Assembly (NCBI GenBank): GCA_027717645.1
Contig: JALLOG010000023.1
Span: 1-33,998 of the forward strand
Direction: 5' to 3'
DNA: 33,998 nucleotides
DNA from: Desulfobacterota bacterium AH_259_B03_O07
GTDB lineage: Bacteria > Desulfobacterota_D > UBA1144 > Nemesobacterales > CSP1-2
A model generated the notes under the pieces. That model was not told the DNA's origin. It did not search any database and saw only the letters and a list, made by a program, of their open reading frames with translations. A program made the position numbers and the translations under genes. Of this stretch, positions 1-7,022 are shown one piece after another (the stretch's first letter is position 1; every line of letters begins with the position of its first letter).

Positions 1-185
1 TTTTCTTTGTCTTGATACATACTTCGATAAACTCAGCATGAAACGGGTAACAAAAATCAAGGCTGCCCAAAAATTTGGCTAAAAATCATACACTCCGACT
101 AAAAAATTTGGATTCAACCCCAACCCGCAAATTTTCTTTAACGTCTTCGTTTCTGATTTTCTTAACGCAATTTTTGGAATGCCCG
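1..185 (+). repeat. Dispersed intergenic repeat module 1, copy A
   Basis: This stretch matches three other places in the window: 19123-19284 (minus), 29120-29273 (plus) and 33667-33838 (minus). Shared blocks include TTTCTTTGTCTTGATAC, CAAGGCTGCCCAAAAATTT, the ACTCCGACTAAAAAATTTG block, CCCAACCCGCAAATTTT and ACGCAATTTTTGGAATGCC. Copy A carries an extra segment near 20-50 containing a CTTCGA..CTCAG motif. No credible coding frame spans it. It is probably a non-autonomous dispersed repeat; a degraded coding remnant is possible. Confidence 0.8.
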
Positions 186-202
186 TTTAAATCTTAAATT
201 TT

Positions 203-238
203 GTCCTCGAAATATCTAACATTTACAGCAATGACAGG
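203..238 (+). repeat. Dispersed repeat module 2, copy A
   Basis: The block beginning GTCCTCGAAATAT and ending CAGCAATGACAG recurs at 19326-19360, 29342-29376 and, more degraded, 33893-33920, always on the plus strand. It lies beside module 1 each time, but module 1 points the other way in two of the four islands. Confidence 0.65.
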
Positions 239-248
239 CTAGAGGAAA

Positions 249-307
249 CCCTGTAGCAAGCTACAGGGAATTTTCAAGTTAAATTGTGTGGAGACCTAAA
301 GGTCTCC
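249..307. repeat. Two adjacent small palindromes
   Basis: CCCTGTAGC (249-257) and GCTACAGGG (260-268) are perfect inverted arms around AA. GGAGACC (290-296) and GGTCTCC (301-307) pair around TAAA. The first hairpin recurs at 18936-18955 (within an inverted block), at 19388-19407 with compensating changes, and as a broken half at 29383-29391. These look like REP-type intergenic hairpins. The rest of the gap to 581 shows no gene or clear promoter. Confidence 0.7.
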
Positions 308-581
308 GCTACAATATCATGCCATTTTGGAGCCAAGGACCTTAGCCCTCCATTCTTAGTCACCCTAAACCCTGAAATGAATTCAGCATGGCAGTATAGA
401 TTCCCCGTATGACTGGTCTTGTTCAGTACCCCCATTTAGCTCACTTCTCTAAAGCATATATTCTAGTATCATTTCTAATGTAGAATAAATTATTAGTTTC
501 ATCTTAGGATCAAAGAAAACCTGGTCATATATTCCTAATCCATTAGAGCATTTCTTGTAAAGTTCAACGGGAGGCCATTAA

Positions 582-1895
582 ATGGAAAGAAATTCATTAA
601 ATAAAGTCCTGATTCTAGGTGGTGGTTTTGGAGGATTATATACAGCCATCCATTTAGACAAAACAATCGCAAGCGATAGGGATGTTGAGGTAATACTTCT
701 AAATCGTGAGAACTTTTTCCTATTCAGTCCACTACTACATGAAGTGGCAGCAAGTGACTTGGACCTCACCCACATAGTAAACCCTATCAGAAAGATTATT
801 AGACACGTCAAGTTTATTGAAGGAGAAATAGAATCAATTGACCTTAATTCGAAAAGGGTAGTCCTTACGCATGGCATCGATAAACATCATCATCACGAAC
901 TGTATTATGATCACCTTGTTATCGCTTTAGGAAACGTCACAAATTTTAAAAAAATTCCTGGTCTTCAAGAAAAAGCTTTAACTATGAAATCTCTTGGAGA
1001 TGCAATTCATCTACGAAATCTTCTGATTGAACATTTGGAGGAAGCCGATTTTGAAAAGGATAGATACAGACGCGAATCTATTTTAACATTTGTTGTAGCT
1101 GGTGGAGGATTCGGCGGGGTTGAGACAGTAGCTTCCTTAAATGACTTTGTTAGGGAGGCAGTAACATTCTATCCGAATCTAAATGAACAATTGCTAAGGG
1201 TTGTGTTGGTCCATTCCGGATCAGTAATTTTACCTGAGCTTAGCGAAACACTCGGAGCCTACGCACAGAAGAAGCTAGCTGAGCGAAAAGTAGAAATCCT
1301 TGTTAATAGGAATATTACCCGATTTACAGCAGAAGGGCTCGACCTCAACGATGGAACATTTATCAAAACGAAGTTATTGGTATGGACGGCCGGAATTTCC
1401 TCCAACCCACTTTTGAACGACCTACCCTGTCAGACAAAACGAGGTCGAATATTAGTCAATGAATACATGGAAGTCCCCGAACACCAAGGCGTTTGGACTC
1501 TTGGAGACTGTGCGCTCATACCGGACTTAAGGACCGGGAGATATTATCCTCCAACCGCTCAACATGCAGTACGTGAAGCCAGGGTTTTAGCTCAAAATAT
1601 AACTGCCGCGATTCGCGGGGATAGAAAAAGAGCCTTTATTTACAGGACGTTTGGAGAATTAGCATCGATTGGTAGACGAACAGGTGTAGCCAATATATTG
1701 GGATTCAAATTCTCAGGCTTTTTAGCTTGGCTACTTTGGCGGATGATTTATTTGACAAAACTGCCACGATTTGAAAAGAAGCTTCGTGTATTTTTGGATT
1801 GGACATTAGATTTATTCTTTTCTAAGGACATTGTACAGTTTACGACTGATCGAGCACCCACCATCTCACCTGAAGAAGATCATGAAATCACATAA
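582..1895 (+). CDS. ndh: Type II NADH dehydrogenase (NAD(P)/FAD-dependent oxidoreductase)
   Basis: A 437-residue flavoprotein that probably oxidises NADH and passes electrons to quinone at the inner face of the membrane without pumping protons. An N-terminal FAD-binding dinucleotide fold is visible (GGGFGG, residues 13-18). A second Rossmann motif, GGGFGG at 174-179, would bind NADH. The FAD-closing motif LGDCA lies at about 307-311. The C-terminal region is rich in aromatic and basic residues (LAWLLWRMIYLTKLP), typical of the membrane-anchoring tail of NDH-2. GGGAGG at 569-574 sits seven bases before the ATG, supporting this start. A run of four histidines near residue 102 is a local oddity in a loop. 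It stands alone, with more than 300 bases to the next gene. Family assignment is firm; quinone rather than another acceptor is inferred. Confidence 0.9.
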   Translation: MERNSLNKVLILGGGFGGLYTAIHLDKTIASDRDVEVILLNRENFFLFSPLLHEVAASDLDLTHIVNPIRKIIRHVKFIEGEIESIDLNSKRVVLTHGIDKHHHHELYYDHLVIALGNVTNFKKIPGLQEKALTMKSLGDAIHLRNLLIEHLEEADFEKDRYRRESILTFVVAGGGFGGVETVASLNDFVREAVTFYPNLNEQLLRVVLVHSGSVILPELSETLGAYAQKKLAERKVEILVNRNITRFTAEGLDLNDGTFIKTKLLVWTAGISSNPLLNDLPCQTKRGRILVNEYMEVPEHQGVWTLGDCALIPDLRTGRYYPPTAQHAVREARVLAQNITAAIRGDRKRAFIYRTFGELASIGRRTGVANILGFKFSGFLAWLLWRMIYLTKLPRFEKKLRVFLDWTLDLFFSKDIVQFTTDRAPTISPEEDHEIT

Positions 1896-2213
1896 TTTAA
1901 TTAGACATTAATGAATAGGGATCTTATATTTTTTTGCTTTCAAACCGAAAAGATGTTGACAAATTAGTTGAATCTCTTAGATTTAAGATGCAATCAGGTC
2001 CAAAACTGAAATGTGCACTATGAAGCCTGATTTTGATTTATGACTTGACATTTACGTCTAAGATGTATTACTATCCTAGGAAGATATTTTAGATTGTTGG
2101 TTTGGATGGGGTAATCCAATGTTATCTAGAATCCTAACATTTAATTCATAAGTTATTGGAACAAGTTTTTGATCAAATATTGGAAAAAATTTAATTGAAA
2201 GGAGGGAGTTAAA
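1896..2213 (+). promoter_or_regulatory. Intergenic region with candidate sigma70 promoter
   Basis: No gene is seen here. TTGACA at 2045-2050 and TACTAT at 2069-2074 are 18 bases apart and form a fair sigma70-type promoter for the secreted protein at 2214, leaving a 5' leader of roughly 130 bases. A second TTGACA at 1956-1961 has no good -10 partner. AAAGGAGG at 2198-2205 is a near-perfect Shine-Dalgarno sequence, eight bases before the ATG. Confidence 0.45.
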
Positions 2214-2888
2214 ATGAAAAAAGGGATCTTGGGAATTCTATCCTTGACGCTTGTATTGGCGTTTGTTATCTCTTTTGCCTTGCCCAGTTTTGCACAGGAA
2301 GAGGAGATGAAAGAAATGATTGAGGAAGAGACTGCGCCTGCAATTGATATACAATCCATGGAAGGTAGTGTATTTTGCGTTGAAATAGATGATGAGGGAA
2401 CACTTAGTATGAAAGAAGAATGGACGATGTGTAAAGGGTCTCTTGTCGCTATCGGTGCTGACGGAAAATCATATGTTATTTCGGGTTCCGTTGAGGACAC
2501 AAAAACGATTATGAAACAGCCTGATAAGAAGAAAACTGTAAGCGGTATTATTTCAGGCCACGAAAGGGGTTGGATTCTTGCAGCAGCATCCGCTGAGCAT
2601 CCCAAGGCCGCCGTGACCTCTACTGAGGACATAACGGTTAAGGGTACAATAGTTTGCTTACTTCCAAACTATGGGGCTGGAAACTTCAAGCAGGTAGTAG
2701 CAACTGGACCATGTGGTGAATACGAGCAACATTTACATGTCGTACATACAAGTGATGGTCAAGTTTATGCACTTCATGGATCGGAAGCATCGATTAAGAA
2801 GATTGAATCTATGTCCAACAGAAATGAAGTAGAACTCCAGGGTAAAGTCCAAGGTGAACAGGGCGCCTGGGTCCTCTTCGTACAATAA
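2214..2888 (+). CDS. Secreted duplicated-domain protein with four cysteines and HxH (paralogue of 27182-27817)
   Basis: I do not recognise this 224-residue protein. Residues 1-27 are a Sec signal peptide (MKK, hydrophobic core, cleavage after SFA). An acidic linker follows, then two related halves of about 75-85 residues. Each half starts with a G-x-I/V-x-C strand, has a second cysteine 18-19 residues later (C55/C73 and C148/C167), then a DG-x-x-Y..GS turn (DGKSY at 83-87; DGQVY at 181-185) and a final V-x-G-x-V/I strand. The second half adds PCxExxxHxH (C167, H173, H175). A second gene in this window, at 27182, has the same plan with all four cysteines and HxH kept. Disulfides or metal binding in the periplasm are possible. 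It has its own strong SD and a hairpin terminator, so it is probably monocistronic. Confidence 0.85.
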   Translation: MKKGILGILSLTLVLAFVISFALPSFAQEEEMKEMIEEETAPAIDIQSMEGSVFCVEIDDEGTLSMKEEWTMCKGSLVAIGADGKSYVISGSVEDTKTIMKQPDKKKTVSGIISGHERGWILAAASAEHPKAAVTSTEDITVKGTIVCLLPNYGAGNFKQVVATGPCGEYEQHLHVVHTSDGQVYALHGSEASIKKIESMSNRNEVELQGKVQGEQGAWVLFVQ

Positions 2889-2916
2889 TTTCCATTTACA
2901 AACATAACATCAAAAA

Positions 2917-2947
2917 GGAGGGAAGCTAGATTTAAAAGCTTTCCTCC
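2917..2947 (+). terminator. Hairpin downstream of the secreted four-cysteine protein
   Basis: GGAGGGAAGCT (2917-2927) pairs with AGCTTTCCTCC (2937-2947) with one G-T wobble and a nine-base AT-rich loop. It lies 28 bases after the stop codon. The following tract is only moderately T-rich, so it may act as a weak terminator or a 3'-end stabiliser. Confidence 0.55.
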
Positions 2948-3125
2948 TACATCAATTTTGTATTTTTGGAGTAGTTGAATCGAATATTAAAAGTTATTCT
3001 CAGGCCAGAGAACTTTTATAGTTGAATTCAATCTTTATGGGCAGTCTTAAAGTCTAACGAATAAATTCTTTATTAGCCTGTGCTTAGAGCAGCCAAGCCG
3101 AAAAAATAGGGGTGTATAAAATGAA

Positions 3126-3695
3126 ATGGTTATTTTTTCTACTATAACTATTCTCCCTCTACTGACAATCACATACTTGCACTCAGAGGAAAACGGGCGA
3201 ATCGATACGTTCTCCACCTATGTAGATTCTAAAGGTGGTATAACCCTTCCCAGGAATTACCGAGATAAATGGGAGTACCTTGGTGCTTGGGTTGTGCCAG
3301 AATTACCCGACGGCAAGAAATCAGATGGATATGGTTTCCACGATGTATTTGCACAGCCTGGAACGACAGAGGCTTTTAAAATAAATGACAAAATATTTCC
3401 TGACGGAACAGTGCTTATAAAAGAGATCCGTTCTATACAATCTTCCCCAATGACGACCGGCCCCAAGGTGTTATACGCCGATAAAGAGATTCTCTGGTTT
3501 GTTATGATAAAGGATTCTAGGGGTCGTTTCCCTGATAACCCAAACTGGGGGGACGGTTGGGGATGGGCCCTTTTTTTGGTTGAAGACCCGGATAAAAACG
3601 TTTCAACTGATTATAAAAAGGACTGCCTAGGCTGTCACATACCGGCAAAGAATACTGACTGGGTCTATTTGCAGGGTTATCCCACACTAAAATAA
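3126..3695 (+). CDS. Cytochrome P460-family secreted c-type haem protein
   Basis: A 189-residue protein with a hydrophobic N-terminal export signal and a P460-like body, ending in one haem c site, CLGCH (residues 167-171). The spacing of the body (YRDKWEYLGAWVVPE, then FHDVFAQPGTTEAF and FPDGTVLIKEIR) fits the cytochrome P460 family. Family members oxidise hydroxylamine or bind NO in the periplasm; which applies here cannot be told. The start is unclear. The better-placed ATG at 3121 (six bases after AGGGGTG) begins MKWLFFLL and then stops. One extra T in the T6 run at 3133-3138 would join it to this frame as MKWLFFSTITILPLLT, a textbook signal peptide. The ATG at 3126 gives a signal peptide with no N-terminal lysine or arginine. 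So either 3126 is the start or the gene carries a one-base shift. Confidence 0.8.
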   Translation: MVIFSTITILPLLTITYLHSEENGRIDTFSTYVDSKGGITLPRNYRDKWEYLGAWVVPELPDGKKSDGYGFHDVFAQPGTTEAFKINDKIFPDGTVLIKEIRSIQSSPMTTGPKVLYADKEILWFVMIKDSRGRFPDNPNWGDGWGWALFLVEDPDKNVSTDYKKDCLGCHIPAKNTDWVYLQGYPTLK

Positions 3696-4045
3696 ATAAC
3701 AATTTTAAAAGTATCGTTAATACACTCGGTTGTTTATTGATCAAACGTAATCAATTTGGAACAACATTCCAAATTAGATGGGATTTCTCTGGTGGACTAA
3801 AAGTCATTAGACATTCTAGAGTTTCGATTTAACCAATATTGAATTAAGTGGCTGAAAAGAGGCTATTGATCAACCCGGATTACTGAGTTAACACATTATG
3901 CGATGTGTGAAAACAAACTCCCAGAGAGTATACTTAAAATCTTTGAATTTTTTTTATATTCTTTTAATATTTAATCATTGTTGGGAAACGTTGTCGATTT
4001 AACTTTAAATAAATTATATAGTTTATAAAATAATTTATTAATATC
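3696..4045. other. Intergenic region with a 9-bp hairpin
   Basis: No gene is seen. AATTTGGAA (3753-3761) and TTCCAAATT (3767-3775) are perfect arms around CAACA, without a T-run. ACACAT..ATGTGT near 3890-3910 is a weaker pair. The last 90 bases are extremely AT-rich and probably hold the promoter of the pentose phosphate cluster, but I cannot fix -35 and -10 boxes. No Shine-Dalgarno sequence precedes the ATG at 4046. Confidence 0.5.
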
Positions 4046-4819
4046 ATGAATGAAACTGATAGTGATTCGTTGGTGCTCGGCATTGATATTGGAGGAACGG
4101 GCATAAAGGCATCTACTGTAAACATAAACTCTAGCAAATTGACGGGTAAACATTTAAAAGTGCCAACGCCTCAACCCTCCACTCCAGAAGCCATATTATC
4201 AGGAATTAACAAAATCCTTTCGGAACTCAATTGGAAGGGACCGATAGGTAGTGGATTTCCGGGTGTAATCAAAAAAGGGCGAGTTTTCACCGCCGCTAAT
4301 TTATCAAAGGAATGGATTGGAATAAATATAGAGAATGAATTTAAAGAGTTTACTTCCAATAAAGTCGCAATAATCAATGACGCAGATGCAGCCGGTCTTG
4401 CTGAAATGAAGTTTGGAGCGGGAGCAGAATATTATAGACATAAAGGTGGTGTGGTTTTAATGGTAACACTTGGTACTGGGATTGGCAGTGCACTCTTTGT
4501 GGATGGTCATCTTGTTCACAATACTGAATTTGGTCATATTGAAATAGATGGAATTGATGCAGAAAAGCGTGCGGCGACTGTTCATAAAGAAAGAGAAGAT
4601 TTGAGCTGGAAGGAATGGGGGGCCCGCGTAAACAAATACTTAAGGACTATGGAAAATCTACTTTCTCCAGACGTTTTCATTGTTGGAGGAGGAGTTAGCG
4701 AAAGCAGTGAAAGGTTCTTCCCATTTATTAACGTGAATGCAAAAATAGTTCCTGCCCAAATGGGTAACGATGCCGGTATAGTTGGCGCAGCATTAGCTAT
4801 AGAAAACCAATTTAATTAG
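4046..4819 (+). CDS. ppgK: Polyphosphate glucokinase (ROK family)
   Basis: A 257-residue cytoplasmic kinase expected to phosphorylate glucose to glucose-6-phosphate using polyphosphate and possibly ATP. The ROK/ASKHA phosphate loop LGIDIGGTGIKAS is at residues 11-23. The order of motifs follows actinobacterial PPGK closely: TPQPSTPEAI, GFPGVIKKGRV, NDADAAGLAEMKFGAG, TLGTGIGSAL, NTEFGHIE, PDVFIVGGGVS and NDAGIVGAA. Sugar-binding residues are expected in the NDAD and EFGH segments. It opens the sugar-phosphate cluster, 81 bases before transketolase, and supplies the substrate for zwf and pgi downstream. There is no SD sequence before the ATG, and the leader is AT-only-like, so initiation may be leaderless or weak. 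The polyphosphate preference is inferred from family resemblance. Confidence 0.88.
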   Translation: MNETDSDSLVLGIDIGGTGIKASTVNINSSKLTGKHLKVPTPQPSTPEAILSGINKILSELNWKGPIGSGFPGVIKKGRVFTAANLSKEWIGINIENEFKEFTSNKVAIINDADAAGLAEMKFGAGAEYYRHKGGVVLMVTLGTGIGSALFVDGHLVHNTEFGHIEIDGIDAEKRAATVHKEREDLSWKEWGARVNKYLRTMENLLSPDVFIVGGGVSESSERFFPFINVNAKIVPAQMGNDAGIVGAALAIENQFN

Positions 4820-4900
4820 AAGATCGTTATCAATATGAAAGACAGGAATTTTTGATGTTATAATAACGTTAATTTGAAAATAGTATCGAGGAGATAAGAA

Positions 4901-6958
4901 ATGAGTCCAAAGCAAAATTCCGAACAGTTAGTAATCAACACTATAAGAACCTTGTCAATGGATGCTGTTCAAAAGGCAAATTCAGGTCACCCCGGAACTC
5001 CTATGTCAATGGCACCGGTCGCATACACTATCTGGGATAAATTTATGCATCATAACCCCAAGAATCCTGATTGGCCAAATCGAGATCGGTTTGTTCTGTC
5101 TGCCGGGCATGCCTCAATGCTTTTATACAGCATATTTCATGTAAATGGATACGGTGTCTCCCTTAACGACATTAAAACCTTTCGTCAACTACACAGCATA
5201 TGTGCCGGTCACCCTGAATACGGGTTAATCCCCGGGATCGAATCAACAACCGGTCCACTTGGTCAAGGCGTGGCCACAAGCGTAGGAATGGCTATAGCTG
5301 AAAAATGGCTTTCTACATATTTTAATCGGCCGGGACATGAAATCATCAATTATAAAATCTTCGCGCTCGCCGGAGACGGTTGTATGATGGAGGGAATTTC
5401 CAGTGAGGCAGCTTCTCTTGCAGGCCATCTAGGTCTAAGCAACTTGATATGGATTTATGACAATAATCACATAACCATTGAAGGGCACACTGCTCTAGCC
5501 TTCAGTGAAGACGTGGCAGCGAGATTCATGGGATATAACTGGCATGTACAACGAGTTGGAGATGCCAACGATCTGGAATTGCTAGAAGAAGCCTTTCATA
5601 GAGCGATAGAGGAAACCGAACAACCCTCCTTCATTATAGTCGATAGCCATATTGGTTACGGTAGTCCCAATAAACAGGATACATCAGCTGCTCATGGTGA
5701 GCCTTTGGGTGAAGAAGAGATTCGGAAAACCAAAATGAATTATGGTTGGGATCCCAAAAAGAAATTTTACGTGCCTGAGGAAGTGAAAGAATATCGCAAT
5801 AGCGTGGTTGAAAAGGGAAGGAAAGTTGAAGAAGAATGGGAAGAGGAATTTTCGAAGTATGAATTTGAATATCCAGAGCTGGCAAAGCAGTTCAAGTTGA
5901 TTCAAAACCGTGAGATGCCTGACGGATGGGATTCATGTCTTCCTACCTTTCCACCGGATGATAAAGGACCGGCTACTCGTATATCAAATAGTAAGATTTT
6001 AAACGCAATAGGTGCGAACATACCATGGTTTTTTGGTGGCGCGGCAGACGTGGGATCTTCGACTAAAACCTATTTAGATAACGCCAGTAGTTTTGAAAAG
6101 AATGTGTATAGCGGAAGAAATTTTCATTTCGGTGTGAGAGAAAATGCCATGGCTGCCGTCACAAATGGTATGGTGCTCAGCAAAATTAGGGCTTACGCAT
6201 CATGTTACTTTGTTTTTTCTGATTATATGAGGGCTCCGCTTCGACTCTCATGCCTTATGCAGCAACCAGTCATCTACATCTTTACTCATGATAGCATAGC
6301 CCTCGGAGAAGATGGACCGACACACCAACCAATTGAACACCTCGCATCCCTGAGGGCAATTCCAAATATGGATGTTATTAGACCTTCGGATGCAAACGAA
6401 TTGAGTGTTCTTTGGAAATATATAATGGAGGAAAAAGATCATCCAGTAGCTTTGATCCTGACTCGTCAGGGAGTTCCAACCTTTGATCGAAATAAATATG
6501 CTTCATCAAAAGGGGCTTTGAGAGGAGCATATATCCTGGCCGATAGCACGGGAAGGCCAGACGTGATCTTGATCGGCACTGGTTCTGAAGTTCAGTTTTG
6601 CATAGGTGCACATGAAAAACTTAAAAGACAGGGTATCAAATCTCGTGTAGTTAGCATGCCGAGTATGAGTCTATTTGAAGTGCAGGATCCGGAATATAGG
6701 GAAGAAGTACTGCCAAGTTCAATACGTGCTCGGTTAGCGGTTGAAGCAGGATCCACCTACGGATGGGGTAGATACATAGGAATCAAGAACGTGGACGGCG
6801 GAGTTATAGGCATGAGAGACTTCGGTGAATCTGCCCCCATTGCCGACTTATTAAAGGAATTCGGCCTCACGGCAGATCACGTTGTGGCAGAGGCAAAAAG
6901 AGTAATCACCAGGATTAGAAAGAATTCTAAGACGACAAAAAAGAGAGTCAAGGCTTGA
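4901..6958 (+). CDS. tkt: Transketolase
   Basis: A full-length 685-residue thiamine diphosphate enzyme that transfers two-carbon ketol units between xylulose-5-phosphate and ribose-5-phosphate or erythrose-4-phosphate. Visible in order are the N-terminal SGHPGTPMSMAP, AGHASMLLY, TGPLGQGVA, the TPP/metal motif GDG (158-160) leading to the DNNHITIEG stretch, the catalytic-region GVRENAMAAV with its glutamate, and EDGPTHQPIEHLASLR with catalytic histidines. The C-terminal domain ends ESAPIADLLKEFGLT and has a lysine-rich tail. GAGGAG at 4888-4893 is seven bases before the ATG. It lies between ppgK and the tal-pgi fusion, with short gaps on both sides, consistent with one operon. Confidence 0.95.
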   Translation: MSPKQNSEQLVINTIRTLSMDAVQKANSGHPGTPMSMAPVAYTIWDKFMHHNPKNPDWPNRDRFVLSAGHASMLLYSIFHVNGYGVSLNDIKTFRQLHSICAGHPEYGLIPGIESTTGPLGQGVATSVGMAIAEKWLSTYFNRPGHEIINYKIFALAGDGCMMEGISSEAASLAGHLGLSNLIWIYDNNHITIEGHTALAFSEDVAARFMGYNWHVQRVGDANDLELLEEAFHRAIEETEQPSFIIVDSHIGYGSPNKQDTSAAHGEPLGEEEIRKTKMNYGWDPKKKFYVPEEVKEYRNSVVEKGRKVEEEWEEEFSKYEFEYPELAKQFKLIQNREMPDGWDSCLPTFPPDDKGPATRISNSKILNAIGANIPWFFGGAADVGSSTKTYLDNASSFEKNVYSGRNFHFGVRENAMAAVTNGMVLSKIRAYASCYFVFSDYMRAPLRLSCLMQQPVIYIFTHDSIALGEDGPTHQPIEHLASLRAIPNMDVIRPSDANELSVLWKYIMEEKDHPVALILTRQGVPTFDRNKYASSKGALRGAYILADSTGRPDVILIGTGSEVQFCIGAHEKLKRQGIKSRVVSMPSMSLFEVQDPEYREEVLPSSIRARLAVEAGSTYGWGRYIGIKNVDGGVIGMRDFGESAPIADLLKEFGLTADHVVAEAKRVITRIRKNSKTTKKRVKA

Positions 6959-7022
6959 AAAATTGAAGTATTAACAGTCGATACATCTATGAAAAAAATT
7001 ACTCGGTTAAAAGGAGAATAAA

